From assembly GCA_018907035.1 (NCBI GenBank), contig JACCIC010000210.1, positions 433,001 through 497,000 of the forward strand: 64,000 nucleotides of DNA, in the 5' to 3' direction. The DNA is from Sycobia sp. Sy_11 (lineage: Eukaryota; Arthropoda; Insecta; Hymenoptera; Epichrysomallidae). The notes under the pieces are model-generated. The model had not been told where the DNA came from. It made no database searches and was given only the letters and a program-made list of their open reading frames with translations. Made by a program: the position numbers and the translations under genes. How positions within the stretch are numbered: position 1 is the stretch's first letter; each line of letters starts with the position of its first letter. Positions 31,810 through 43,975 of the stretch are shown here, piece after piece.

Positions 31810-33585
31810 TGATCGGCAATTGATTGAAAATTAAGTGGATGAGGTTATGATAATTGTTGAATGTATTCTTTAATGAACAAGATGAAATTATTTGAAGCGT
31901 TAAAAACTTAACGCAGATGAAATTTATATTATTTATTCTTGTAATTTCAATGTCTATTTTTCAGAGATATAAATATAGATTCAAGGCACATTATATTATT
32001 TAAAAATATTTAATATAAGAATAAGATAAATGGCATTCGCACGTTAAATTTAAAAAGAATCATTCAAGGGTTTGCTTCGCAATCTGCTTGGTTGATCAAA
32101 GCGAATTTTTATTCTACAGATGAGTAATTTCTTTCTGCTATTTATGTTTAAAAAGTAATTTAATGAAATAATACATCCAGCTCGTTCTTCATGTATAAAA
32201 CGATACTCAAATTTCAAAAATTCATACAATTAATAATTACAACCAAATAGGCTATCAGTGAACTACATATCAAAATCAGAAAAATCAGTATCCTCAGAAT
32301 TTTGAATAAGAAAATTCATAAACTCACAGTAATAATAAAGTTATAAATTGCTGCAATCTACATAAATCTAATCATATATTAAGTAAAAAATTCTAATCTA
32401 AAAATTAAAACTGCAATTTGTATATCATCTTATTTCTTTTTCAAGAATTCTCCATACCGTAATCCGAGCTGCATGATGAATAGTTACAATCAAATTTACA
32501 ATGTATAAATCGTAGATTTCGTGTTTCATAAACATAAATAAATTTCATCTGAATATTTCCAGAAATTTTACAACTGGAATGACCCCTACTACACCCCTAC
32601 TAGAATATTCTTCTATGTTAGTTAAAAAAACAAACAAAATTTATATTTCAATTTGGTGCTTACTAGAAAAATTGTCGCTTAAGAGAATCATCGAATAACA
32701 ACTAGTATTATAAATGTTATACGTAAAATATTCTTTAATGAAATTATGAATCGCATAAAAATATTTTCATTTCTATATTTGTGAAATTGACTCAAATTGC
32801 GAATACGAAAATGATATATATTAAGAATGATTCAATCACACAAAACGAAATGATTTTTTTTTCTTTTTATACTGGTGACATTAAGTAAATATCTTCAAAC
32901 ATATTTTATATGACAAGAATCACAAATGCATGTATTGCAATCCAATATTTTCAAGGATAGTCAACGCATTGTGCAAATAAGAAAAGAGGACAAATTTTTC
33001 TTTGTGTCTGTAATCTTTCATGTTCCTTTGTTTTTTTTTTGCAATGAAAATAACTAATTGTCAGCAGTTAAATAATTAAGAAAATTAATAATAAGTAATA
33101 TTGATATACTTTACAAATTATTAAAAACAAAGCAATTAAAAATATAATTAATAATAATAAATAAAATTATTATAATTTTTAAATAAAATTAGAATAATTT
33201 TTCTTCTCATAACAGCGAAAATGAAATAGTAAATTTGTAACAAATGTTTCTTTATCTTTTTTTTGACAAAACAATATACGTCAATTTTTTTGTGTGTTTT
33301 TTTTCTACATGCTTATTACAATGACCGTGAAACGATCATTAGTCAAAGAGTTAATTGCTTAGAATGTGTTTGCGTGCGTTGATTCCTCAAATAGAAAAAA
33401 AACACGCAGTTTTGAAGTTACAAATTTTAAAGATTTATTTAGTAAAATCTACATGTCAGGATACAATTACTTATATACAGAGAGAAAGGTAAAAATCTTA
33501 TTATTATTTCGAAATAATCAAAGTTAATTTAATATTGATTAATTAAACCATTAAGATCCATCGCTAGCGCAGCATAGTTAGATCC
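31810..33585. other. AT-rich DNA, no further exons recognised
   Basis: Read on both strands for splice-flanked open stretches; none was convincing. This includes the sequence upstream of the candidate gene at 31146-31804. Confidence 0.45.
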
Positions 33586-33589
33586 ACAC

Positions 33590-33975
33590 TAACAATGTCA
33601 TCCATTACTTTAGCAAAAAATAAAATACCCGTCTTTTGCTATTTCAAAATCTGATCATTTATTGCAGAATTATTTAAACAAATTACCAAAAATAATTTTT
33701 TCTCAATAAACATATTTCGCCGTTTGATTCTACGGGAAAAAGCAAGAAAAAAACTTAATGACATTTTTTGTACGACCCTTATATTTTGCAATAAATTGTT
33801 ATAAGTAAATTAGATCGATCGAATTGCGTTCAGTCCCATGGGCACGCTATTGCAAATAAGTTGAAAATAACTACGCCGTCCATTGCTTTAGCAAAAAATG
33901 AAATATCTGTGTTTTTATGTTTGACGATCTAATTTTTAACAGCAAAATCATTTAAACAAACTACCAAAAAGTTCC
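33590..33975. repeat. Diverged tandem duplication, 281-bp period
   Basis: 'ccattactttagcaaaaaat' near 33602 matches 'ccattgctttagcaaaaaat' near 33881. Both are followed about 70 bp later by 'atttaaacaaa', 't/ctaccaaaaa'. It lies directly downstream of the piggyBac relic (in its own orientation) and could be derived from it. Confidence 0.6.
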
Positions 33976-34129
33976 GAATTGCAATAAACTAATAACACCA
34001 ATCGGTTCAAGGAAGAAAAATAAGAATTTTTTTGTTTAAAAGTTTTATATAGATTTTAAAATTTTTTAAAAATTTTATATATTTTTTAACACAAGTATTT
34101 TACGCATGTTCCATAAAATTTTTCAGTTT

Positions 34130-34890
34130 CTACCTTACAATTGTTTCAGAATATTTTGTTAGTAATCCAATTTTCATTTGATGAGCAATTATGACTGTTT
34201 CTGTTGTAAATGTCACATTTTTTCATTTTTTGGATCTCGATTTAACGAAACCATTTATATAATATTGACATAGTTCTTGTACCTTACCTGTTCTTCCTCT
34301 TTTTTTGGATGTAATTTATTCTATATTACTGTTGCACTGGCAATCGAAGTTTAAATCAATCGAACAAACCAACAACAAGTCCTTTTTTTGATCTTATCGT
34401 AGACAGTAAAGAATTGCAATTTTGATCATATAGATCCACTCCGTCCATAGAACTATTATTCTTGGCAAAAAAAATGAGGAAATAAAATTGTTTTCTTAGT
34501 CTGTAATAAATATAGATACAGGCCTTGAGTTCATCACCGCTATATAGTTCAATTGAAAATTTTTCTGGTAAACTACTAAACATGTCCTTCGGTCAGATTT
34601 TTTCGGTATTTCTAGTTTGTACTTTACACGATTTTGTCTAACAGTAGCTGTTGCTCATAATCTTATATTTTTTAATGAATAAGAAGATCAAGTGAGGTAA
34701 AGAAGTTATCAAAATATACGTGGTAACCATCGCCAGAATAAAGAGCCCATAACTTTATTTCAAACCTGATCGGCTTATTTCTTATACATCGTTTCATTTC
34801 TCATCTGCCAAAATATTCACCATAACTTTATGTATCGAAAAATTATAGAAATGTACATAGCTCGCCCTTTACAGCAATGCAGTTGGACGC
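34130..34890 (-). pseudogene. piggyBac-type transposase remnant
   Basis: On the minus strand the blocks appear in order. 'RNKPIRFEIKLWALYSGDGY' is near 34720-34790. 'DNFFTSLDLL' is near 34680-34710. A segment with 'SSMDGVDLYDQN' then 'SIRSKK'-like sequence ('STIRSKKG') lies in the frame 34356-34583. These correspond to the piggyBac DDE core and the MGGVD-DQ block, whose glycine pair is altered here to DG. Several frameshifts and a TA-rich interruption break it. No terminal TTAA repeats were found. Confidence 0.65.
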
Positions 34891-35240
34891 TATCGAATAA
34901 CATGTCCCAGCGCACGAATATTGGAAAAGTCGTGTGCCAGTCGAAAGTTCAGTTCAACGGTACTGAGGGGAACATACAGACGAATTCCTGCAAAGAATTG
35001 CGAATGCTGGAAGCTGACGCCACTCACCGATGAAGATATTCTCAACATTATGACGGAGCTATTCGACGGCTTCGCCTTACATTGGTACAGTCTATCACAA
35101 AAAGATCGGAACATTTGATAACAGTTTTTTCACGCGACACGTAGCTGCAACGGAGCATACAGGCCAAACGCAAGCCAATACGCGACTATATGTTCTGCTT
35201 AGTCATGATTCTGTATAGATTCGAAGAGTTAGTTCGAATT
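34890..35240 (+). pseudogene. gag: gypsy-type Gag fragment
   Basis: The frame 34990-35118 reads 'LTDEDILNIMTELFDGFALH' then 'WYSL', resembling a gag capsid stretch (L-DE-IL--ELL-G-AL-WY). 'KPIRDYMFCLVMILYRFEE' follows in another frame near 35172-35230. Frameshifts separate them. It abuts the piggyBac relic on the opposite strand. Confidence 0.55.
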
Positions 35241-35639
35241 ATATATATAGATGAAAGATCATAATCTCTTTATCAACCCTATCGAGTAGAGAACTTTGAT
35301 TCAGTACAAAGAATTAAAACTAAAATGAAAATAAGTAGTAATTAAATTTCTGATTTCTTCTTTTCTCTTTAATTTTTTTTATAATCATCTTTTACTACAT
35401 CCATAAAAATAGGATCTAAGGGAAGAGATGTACATATCTCCCAAGATTTTATTTAGTTCAGAATAATAGTGTAGAAGCTCATTGGGCTAATTTTAAGGCA
35501 AGTATTTTTTCATAAAGAAATTGAATCTAACCAAGTAATGCAATCTGATCAGAGTTGGACAGTAACCAGTTTATAGAAATAATTAAATTATTTCTTTTTT
35601 TCTCTCACTCGTGGGGAAGAATAAAAAAAAACTACTAGC

Positions 35640-36430
35640 TTGAAGAACGAGCACAATCGACTTCTAAAAAAGTAATTTTATTTCATCTAGAAAAGTATAA
35701 GGAAAAGTCACAGGAATAAATACGATTCAATTCGAGACATAATATAATTTATTCGGAGAAAAGACACCTTTTTCTACGAATTAAATTATTATAATACACT
35801 GGCAAAATTTCTACCAGACAGACCACCGAAATTGCAAGTTATGTCAATAAAGGACTTACTAGTCGACCAAATAATTTATTTAATTTATGTAAGACACACT
35901 TGAAAGCGATAATTTAGATAAGAATAAATTTCTTCTTATTAAAATGTTGATCTTTTTATATCACTAAATAAGGCGCACCTTAGAGCGATATAAAAACGAA
36001 TAAGTATGACTCCGAAACACAAAACAAGATTGTAAAATGCCTCGGTTTCTTGTAAACAGAGGATCCGAGCCGCGCGAATAAATATAAATAAATATAGAAA
36101 TAATAGAAACAGAAGGAATATAGATGAAGGCCGTTCGAAATCTCGGAAAACTTAATAATCCGATTAGTTCGCGACGATTTATTAATAGATGTATACATAG
36201 ACGTACGAAAAGAACACGAAATAATGATTTATATTTTTCGTTTTTATTATATGTTAGAGGGAATCTATGAGGAGATCCCACTCAATAAATAAGTTAATTA
36301 TTTATTTTATTTATTTTTATATTAATTTTTATGTATAGATTATATTAATTGTTGATAGTTTAACAAAAGGAATGTAAGTGTTATTCACCTTAAATGCCAG
36401 TCCCGATACGTTCCTCCCTCTTCAAACGAA
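35640..36430. repeat. Unclassified dispersed repeat, copy 2
   Basis: This is the partner of 6390-7685, without the mariner and (TA)n insertions. It allows the mariner insertion point in copy 1 to be read: 'gatttattaatagatgtata' here corresponds to sequence on both sides of 7009-7466. Minus-strand frames in the two copies (35964-36281 here) share short peptides such as 'LFTRNR', which probably reflects DNA similarity and not a protein. Confidence 0.7.
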
Positions 36431-36849
36431 CCCTAACATAATTAAAATTTAAAATCAATATTATTCGGATCTACTGAAAGCAGAGCCGAATCAGAGTGTT
36501 ACAATGCTTTTGTCACTTATAGTTTGGAGTTTATTTATATAGACTCATAATTGAACATTCACTAGTTACTTGGTGAAATATAATTAATAATTAATATTAA
36601 TGTTCATGTTACAGTGAATGAATCAAATTTCTTGCATATCAATTCCGAAACTAATTTTATTAATATTAACAGCTTTTTGGTCGTTAGACCATTTTCAAAG
36701 TTTTATTAAAATAGGCACCTGTCTAATTTTGGACTAACTAGCCACTAGTAGCCAAAATTATCAAAGAACATGCAAAATCTAAAGAACAAAACAAAACACG
36801 TACAAGAGTTGACAAATATTTTATAATTGAAAACCATTAATTAAAAAGA

Positions 36850-36985
36850 CAAGATGGTGACAAACTGCTATATAACCTGAAAAAAAGTAAATGGTTAGAC
36901 AAACTTGAAGTTTTTGAAATTCATCTTATTTACGGTATGACCTGTTTCAACGTTTTACCAGAGTACGAAGCTGCTACTAATCTAT
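36850..36985 (+). pseudogene. Possible Penelope-like element C-terminal scrap
   Basis: A frame near 36852-36940 reads 'DGDKLLYNLKKSKWLDKLE' followed by 'FEIHLIY', loosely resembling the region just downstream of the GIY-YIG domain in Penelope-like elements. Support is weak; the nearby inverted repeat at 38043-38371 carries a Penelope-style terminal motif. Confidence 0.3.
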
Positions 36986-37360
36986 AAGATTCTTCTACAT
37001 ACTCCGGTCATGATGATTATAACTCTCGTATATGTATCCTCCCTTCAACCATATTACTTTCCTTCCACTCCTAAAAATTATGTTGCTGTTATGTAAGATA
37101 TATAAATAGTTTTTCTCATGTATATTTTCTTTTTCTATAAAACTTTGTAAGTATTTCGTCGACCGACACATCTGTTTGTATTAAAGAATCATTTTTGTAA
37201 CACATATCCAAGAAAATTTATTTATTTATTCTACCTTGAATATTAGTTATATTTAAATATAATAGTTCAGTACAAATGTTTGTGTTAACTTTAGTAACGT
37301 TCAGGTGATAATGTAAATTTTTTTTTTGAAAGTAAATCTGATGTAAATTGTTACTGCAAA

Positions 37361-37406
37361 ATTACTTTATACGATAGTATAAAAGATGGCAAGTAGGGTA
37401 TATTCG
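37361..37406. repeat. Short dispersed repeat, partner of 51262-51307
   Basis: Both copies read 'ttactttatac', four variable bases, 'agtataaaa', then 'ggcaagta' and 'ggt.tatt'. The TATAC and GTATA parts form a small palindrome. Confidence 0.55.
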
Positions 37407-38042
37407 AATTAATTATTGTCGCCTTGTGTGAAACGAATGAGTGCGGTATGCTCAACTTATGGTATGAACGTGACGAGAAAATGTGTAGAAGGTATGGGTC
37501 GGCGCATTCAAGGAATTAGTCTATGAGGTACTGTAAAATAGTTGTAAACCTTTCCTTTCTAGGAGGACATTGCATCGACCATACCTAAGTAATAAATCGA
37601 GAGTAAACGACGGCAGCGACGGCTACTTAGTTTGCATTAGAACTCAATTTTCAGTTTTAGACAGAGCGTCGAGGCGAAAATACCACTCAATTTTTGACCG
37701 TCCGTGCGTTCAATTTAACTGTTTATCTTTTACGTTTTATTTGTGAAAAAATATTGTAATTTTAATTAACTTGTTTGATTCCTATCTGTGCTTGAATGCT
37801 CACAACCCTTCTTGAGATAACTTAGCCGTGTGGATTTTATACCTTATCATTTGAAACTTCTCCTGAATCTAATACATTTATTAATATAATCAATATCTTG
37901 CATTTATTTATATATATGAAATGTTTTTCTAATTAGACTTCTGAGTCAATTGCACATAAATATGCGATGCTTAAAAAATAACTGATAGTTGTCTGATAAT
38001 AAATAGATAATTTTGTTTTCACCCTCGTGTATATATGTATAT

Positions 38043-38371
38043 GTATATAAATTTAATTATTTCGATCAGGTTTGGGCTAATAAAAAACTCAAAATGTTTT
38101 TATTTCACAAAGTTTCATCGGCAGATATTGTCAACCTCTTCAGCTAATATACAAATATACAATATACAAACTAATATACAAATAATTACATGTCTTAGCA
38201 ATTTCTCATTGTTATATAATTTTGATATATAATTATTTGTATATTATTTTTATTGAAGCACCTGAGGAGGTTGACAATACCTGTCGACGAAACGTTATGA
38301 AATAAACACAATCTGAGATTTTTATTAGCTCGAACCTGAATACCCAATATCGAAATAATTAAATTTATATA
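38043..38371. repeat. Inverted repeat with Penelope-like terminal motif
   Basis: 38043-38146 pairs with the reverse complement of 38256-38371. Shared blocks include 'ataaatttaattatttcgat', 'gctaataaaaa', 'gtttatttca' and 'attgtcaacctc'. The right arm reads 'gacgaaacgttatgaaataa' after 'cctgaggaggttgacaa', the kind of sequence found at the ends of Penelope-like retroelements. The arms are separated by about 110 bp of AT-rich sequence. Confidence 0.75.
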
Positions 38372-38399
38372 CATAAACTAATCGTTTTATTATTTCTAA

Positions 38400-39195
38400 A
38401 TATTTCTAATTTAAATAATAGAAAGTATTGAAATCAATTGTTACATAGTCAAGTATATGTAAATATGTATGAGTACCAATTCGTGTAAGTTTCGAAATTA
38501 TTACTTATTATTATTCAATAAAAAAGTTGCTTATTAAAAGTGTGCTCACGCACTCACTTATTTATAACGTGGGAATAGAGTACTATGAAAATATAATTTA
38601 AGAATTATGTTGACATATACTTGCGGGCGCGTCTTTCAAAAGCTTATGGTAATTTAAATGGTTAAGAAATATTGAGAAATAGTAACTTTTGTAGAACAGT
38701 ACGCAAAATAAACTATAGTTTCCAGTCCAGCAAATGCATTAAAATTAATTAAATATAGTATGGATATTTAAGAATGATTGCGAAAAGACATTGAATGATT
38801 GAATTTATTTTTATCAACGTAAATGCTTTATTTTTTCGAATAAACTTAAATATACAATACCATCAATATAGATTTGGAGTTAATAATAGTAGATAAAATT
38901 TAACGTTAATAAGAGTAACAGAAAATTATTAGATTTATCTACGGTCAAGAGTATATAGCATCGATGACTTTATAAATTCTACCTATCAATGCATAATTTT
39001 GAAATATTGCAAACTTTTATAAGTCCAGTTAAATTACGAAACAAAGAAGATTAACATATATTTTATTACATTAGCGACGTTCAGGCTGTATTCGCGATAC
39101 AACCTAATACACGAAAAATTTTAACTCGAATTAATAAAGTTTCTGAAATTAAAATAATCTCCCATTAGCAATACTCCCGAGTAGCGGTCAAACGC
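38400..39195. other. AT-rich DNA, nothing recognised
   Basis: No gene, RNA or repeat boundary could be supported between the inverted repeat and the BEL element. Confidence 0.45.
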
Positions 39196-39436
39196 GCAAT
39201 CTTCAAAACAAGACGATTACACGTATTAAATATACCTGCCTCGTGAACGTAGGACAAGGGAGAGTGTAAGGGAATTCACGCGCGTCGCGAGAGAGAACCG
39301 CAGCCGCGCGGCAGACAGCATCGAAAGGATGTCCCACGCCCCCGCTCCCCCGCGCTCCACGTGGCCCGCGTCTACGAATTCGGGAGGCAGTAAATACATT
39401 CGTCGCCGCATTTCTAAATACCTCAATAAAATACAT

Positions 39437-39909
39437 ATTTAAATATACTGTTTTAACGCACTAGCGCGGATCACACCGCGACAGCCGACCACTGTATCGG
39501 CGGTGAACCCACCAGCCGCTGGAATTCGGACGAGGTGGTTTTGAGAGATGCGGGACAACAAAATGTTGCTCCGACGTCTCCGATACGGGTACAGCCCTCG
39601 CCCCGTGTATGTCCGGATAACTCCTTGGTTATCGAGTTATCGTAGTGCCACCTAACAGGAGCACACACTTCTGCACAAATACGCGTACATACACGTACGT
39701 ATATACCCGTACACACAAGTATACGTACACACAAGTATGTAAACGCACGAACACAAAATACGTGAAAACACAAACACGTATTTAAACACGAATATACAAA
39801 TACGCGTACACACACGAATACGCAAGTACTCGTACCCATGCGCGTATACACAAGAATACGCAGACGCGCGGACACCGATACGTATATTTATATATACGCG
39901 AAAATCATT
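39437..39909 (-). repeat. BEL/Pao element LTR segment (3' side)
   Basis: Aligns with 43438-43975: both start with 'aaatatactgtttta', contain 'cactagcgcggatcacaccg' and 'ataactccttggttatcgag', and end with 'tttatatatacgcgaaaa'. A 68-bp stretch in the right copy is absent here. It abuts truncated pol sequence. Confidence 0.75.
39655..39905. repeat. LTR minisatellite, about 30-bp units
   Basis: Recurrent 'cacgtatttaaacacgaata', 'tacaaatacgcgtacacaca' and 'cacaagta' units. Cys/Tyr/Val-rich reading frames across it are artefacts of the repeat. Confidence 0.75.
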
Positions 39910-39911
39910 CC

Positions 39912-40725
39912 TCCACAGATACCACACGCTTAGTGATTATTTTGGAAAGACCATCACGATTTTCGCAGCTAAAAAGAAATGTATCGCGCGCGGGGTTTCA
40001 TTGAATGCCAAGCGTTTTTATATGCGCGTCTTTATCTATTTGCTTGTCGTTGTCAACTTGATTTACATGAGTAGGTAACAGATCGGAATGATTCGCGGCC
40101 CATTTATATAATTCGATTCCGCTCGTCTTCAAGATCTCAGTTAGTTCGACTCGTTTTGCGCTTGCTTCCACGAGATCGTCTGCTCCGGCAAAAATATCAT
40201 CCACATACGTGTTTTGCACCACGAGGAAATCGCGACCTTTCTTCGTCAGCAAGTTGCAATAATGCGCCATATGGCTCAGCTTTTCATAGGTGAGCATAAA
40301 TTCGCGATAGGCATGAGCTATTTCCGAATTGCGTGAAAAGCGCCGATGTATTGTAGAGAGGGAACCCAACGCGATACGTAGCATTTCATCAGCACGTGTC
40401 GGTGGCTTTGTCCTAAGAGAAAGGCGTACAGTAAAGCGTCCACTAACACTACGCTTATACGTATCACGGTAAAAGCTCGCAAGTCTCGTCCTCTGACTTC
40501 AATTTTAGCACGACATCCGGTAGTTCGTTTATAGACCAGAATCTTTGCAGCGAATCCTTCAATTCATTATTTGAAACAATATAAAGCGCTTGCAGCGGCA
40601 ATCGCTGATCATGCTCCGCCCGCCGTGACGCGCGCCTTTGAACCGGCCCGGACACAACCCATCCCAACGCGGTGTCCTGTGCTATAAGTCCAGAAGCTGT
40701 AGACGTATTTCAACCCGGTCGTAAT
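39912..40725 (-). pseudogene. pol: BEL/Pao pol remnant
   Basis: Starting at the protease end, the frame 40464-40667 has 'LGWVVSGPVQ'-type sequence (here MGWVVSGPV). 40385-40463 continues with 'SGRFTVRLSLRTKPP', which is typical of BEL pol. The frame 39998-40384 holds 'NTYVDDIFAGADDL', with YVDD as the RT catalytic motif, then 'ELYKWAANHSDLL'. Between 'LSHMAHYC' and 'NTYVDD' much of the RT fingers and palm is missing without loss of frame. A TGA interrupts shortly after 'IKTLGIQ', and pol ends at about 39912 against the LTR segment. Confidence 0.75.
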
Positions 40726-42489
40726 TATTGCGCGTTAATATCAACTCCGAGAATAATATCCATGCTATCGCGAGTGTAAAATTGGGGATCAGCAAGTGAC
40801 AAGCCCGAAAACTGATTAAAGTCGATTGATGTTACGTGGCGCCATGATAAATAAGACTTAAGCCGCGATAAAATTAAAGCCTGCGTGCGCAATTTAAATT
40901 CCAGATTTATTGTCGATTGCAAAACAAATGAAGTTTTATATTTTATGGTTCCTGAGTTCGTAGCACCTACACCCAACAACGCAACATTCGTTCGTTCTCT
41001 ACGTAGACCCAATACCTGTACAATAGACTCCGAGATAAAGGTTGCCTCGGACCCTTGGTCAAGCAATGCCCACGCGCGAGTTTTAATGCCGTGCGGTCCC
41101 TCAACGATCAATTGAGCTGTAGCCAGAATTACCGAATATTTATTTTCAGAAATACCAGCTATGTGCGAGGCTACCGTTGTCGATCCTGTACTAGAATACA
41201 CCGATATCTTTGAGTCGTCTTGCGGCCTTATTCCCCTATTCTCTAAAGATCGTTTCGATACAAAATGCAAGAGCGAATGGTGTTTCTCGTGGCACGTCAT
41301 GCAGCGCGCTTGAGACTTATATTCTTGAAATCCATGTCGTCCGAAGCAGTTAAAGCATAAATTTAACCGTCTTATTTCCACACGGCGTTCATAAGGGGTC
41401 TTCGCTTTCAACTTGTTGCATTTAAACAGCGGATGCATGCCCGGGCATAGCGCACATTTTGTAGATGTTTTAAAATTCGGTCGAGTGTGATGTATCGTGC
41501 GTGAAGAACGATGTGCTTTATTACCCGCGGGTCTTTTATCATCAGCATCCCTTGAGGCCATCATGCTGAGTGTATGAAATCGCTTCTCTACTTGATAAAT
41601 TCGTGAATAATTTGGAAACCAATCTACTGTGCTCGATTGTACTGGTGTCACGGATGGATCGCGCGCGCTGTCAGCGTTCATAAATTGATCCCGCGAATTC
41701 ATTTCCGACTCCCACTTCTCCCGCGACACCGGATCTAATCGCGACACTAAAACATAAATCAGCCAAACATCCCACTGATCGACCGGCATCTTCAAATTCG
41801 ACAATGCACGAACAATCCGTTGGGCTTCATCAGCAAAATGGCGCAGGTCCGCAACGGACTCCCCCTTTAAATGCGGTAGTGTCGTAAGTTCGTGTAGGTG
41901 TTTATTTACTATTAATCGCGGATTATAAAATCGTGCCGACAATGCCTACCATGTTGTCGCATAGTTCGTGTCAGTCGTTGTCACATCCTTTACTAAATCG
42001 GCAGGTCGGTCCTGCCGATCCTTTACTAAATCAGACCGGTCAAGCAAAGTTTCAAATAACTGAATTTAGTAGCTTCGCTCGCGATCTTCGAGTGTATGAG
42101 CGTATTAAAGAGATCAGCGAAACACTCCCAGTGCTCATACCGGCCAGAGAACTTTTGAAGATCGAGTTTCGGAAGATTAGGCCTGACAAGCGTAGCCCCA
42201 GCTACATTGGTAGTATCCGACGGAAGCGAAGTAGAGAGATCGGCTCTCCCAAGTTGATCCATCTTATCAGTAAGTGAATCGAGGAATTGCTGATATCTTG
42301 TGCGAATTTGATTAAACACATTGTCAACGAGATAAGAATCATTTCTTTTACCGCGTCGATCCTATTCGAAAGATTGCTTTTACTCAGCGGCCTATCAATA
42401 TGATCCTTCAACTCGGCCTGCATATTTTCAATTTCAGAATTACGGGCGGTTTGTAAAGCTAAAAGCCTTCTTAACTGTATTGACGCCAT
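40725..42489 (-). CDS. gag: BEL/Pao Gag and aspartic protease, frameshifted at the 5' end
   Basis: The ATG at 42489 opens the N-terminal coiled coil. A second frame (42026-42319) has 'LPKLDLQKFSGRYEHWE', the conserved opening of BEL capsids. The long frame 40725-41942 (405 codons) finishes the capsid and has Cys/His knuckles 'CALC', 'CFNCFGRHGFQ' and 'CMTCHEKHHSLLH' (about 41265-41465). It then has the protease 'ALLDQGSEATFIS' (41040-41080 region) and ends 'DIILGVDI'. Two frameshifts near 41940-42050 and 42210-42310 split the N-terminus. The active-site Asp of the protease is present, with QG in place of TG or SG. Confidence 0.8.
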
Positions 42490-43080
42490 TATAACCGAAA
42501 CCGTAACTAAATATAATATACGCTAAAATCCCACAAGCCCCTCTTACAGCAATTCTATGGACAAATCGTTTACACTAATGACTAACGTAATTTTATTATA
42601 AAATAACTATAGCGACATGTGTTATCAATTAAACACTCACACAAATAAAATAACTTGTAAATAATAACGTATTAAACTAATAGAAATATAACGTATAAAA
42701 GTATAAAGCTAATAAAATCAAATAACTTACTAATATAACTTAACAAAACTAAGAAAGTATAACGAATAAGCAGGTATAAAAAGAATAAAAAATCAAATAA
42801 TCTATTAAGGTAATTTGCTAAAACTAATAAAAGTACAATGTATATAAAATATTAAACTACGCAATAAAATTAAATAACTTTATTTTTATTAATCATTAAC
42901 TTTATTTTTATTAATCATTAACTTTATTATTTAAACTAACTTTATTATTATTAAGCTTTATTATTATTAACTTTATTATTAAGATAATTATTAATCTAAA
43001 TTATACAATAAAAGTTGAATACCTTGCTTCATACAAATATTGACTAAAATTAGTGTTAATTAAACCTTTCCACTCATTCC
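42490..43080. other. BEL/Pao leader, AT-rich
   Basis: The stretch between gag and the primer-binding-like site is AT-rich with a short tandem of 'aactttatttttattaatca' units at 42875-42935. No gene is present. Confidence 0.55.
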
Positions 43081-43096
43081 TCACCCGGGGCACCAA
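43080..43096 (-). promoter_or_regulatory. Probable primer-binding site of the BEL element
   Basis: On the minus strand the LTR-like sequence ends '...gcaataaaca' and is followed by 'ttggtgccccgggtgagg', the TGG-start phrase that commonly follows the 5' LTR of insect LTR retroelements. It fixes the inner edge of the right LTR at 43097. Confidence 0.6.
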
Positions 43097-43975
43097 TGTT
43101 TATTGCAAACGTAGATTTAAGGATAATTTTAAGAAAATAGGAATGAGCAGATGGTGTAACTAAATAAAACACAATGATTTCGCCGACAATAAATATCACG
43201 CTTGATTGGGCGTAAAAACCCCTTCGGAGTAAGGGGAAAAGCCGAATCAAGTGATGCTTGATAATTATTTATTGATTAACAAATTATGAATTGACAAATA
43301 GTTTTTAACATATGAACACAAACGATAACACGAGTAATTATATTAATTTAACCGATCTCCTTAAGGATACTACGCAACGCTCTTAAAAGACATACCTTTG
43401 ATGCTGCACCATATAAACACACATTTAAAATACACATTTAAATATACTGTTTTAGCGCACTAGCGCGGATCACACCGCGACAGTCGACCTCTGTATCGGC
43501 GGTGACCCCACCTGCCGCTGAAATTCGGGCGAGGTGGCTTTGAGGGAAGTGGGACACCAAAATCGACACGACAGTGCTCCGACGTCTCGGATACGGGTAG
43601 AGCCCTCGCCCCGTGTGTGTCCGGATAACTCCTTGGTTATCGAGTTATCGCAGTGGCGCCCGCTTTGAGCACTTGTGCGCTCATCTAGATAGTGCTTTCC
43701 GTATCTGCACCGCTTGTCACCAGTGCAACCTAACAGGAGCACACGTTTCTGCATAGATATGCGTACATACACGTATGCATAGACCCGTACACACAAGTAC
43801 GTAAACGCACGAGCACACAAAATACGTGAAAACACAAACACGTATTTCAAAACGAATATACAAATACTTGTACACACACGAATACGCAAGTACTCGAACC
43901 CACACGCGCATATACACAGGAATACGCAGACGCGCGGACACCTATACGTATATTTATATATACGCGAAAACACTG
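43097..43975 (-). repeat. BEL/Pao 5' LTR
   Basis: The inner edge at 43097 gives the ...CA end on the minus strand. The outer edge is placed at about 43975, where similarity to the left copy stops and 'TG' begins. 43438-43975 matches the left LTR segment. 43097-43437 has no counterpart on the left, so that copy is truncated. A two-part stem-loop lies at 43201-43251. The minisatellite continues past the placed outer edge to about 44110, so the true end could be further right. Confidence 0.6.

Larger units (their letters stand above)
39437..43975 (-). mobile_element. BEL/Pao retrotransposon, internally deleted
   Basis: In minus-strand order: LTR with PBS-like sequence, gag, zinc knuckles, protease, truncated RT, LTR segment. 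RNase H and integrase are missing, and the RT has an in-frame deletion. The copy is non-autonomous. Confidence 0.8.

Noticed and set aside
39203..39436. GC-rich 77-codon frame next to the BEL LTR
   Set aside because: No domain and no support beyond openness; GC-rich DNA has few stops.
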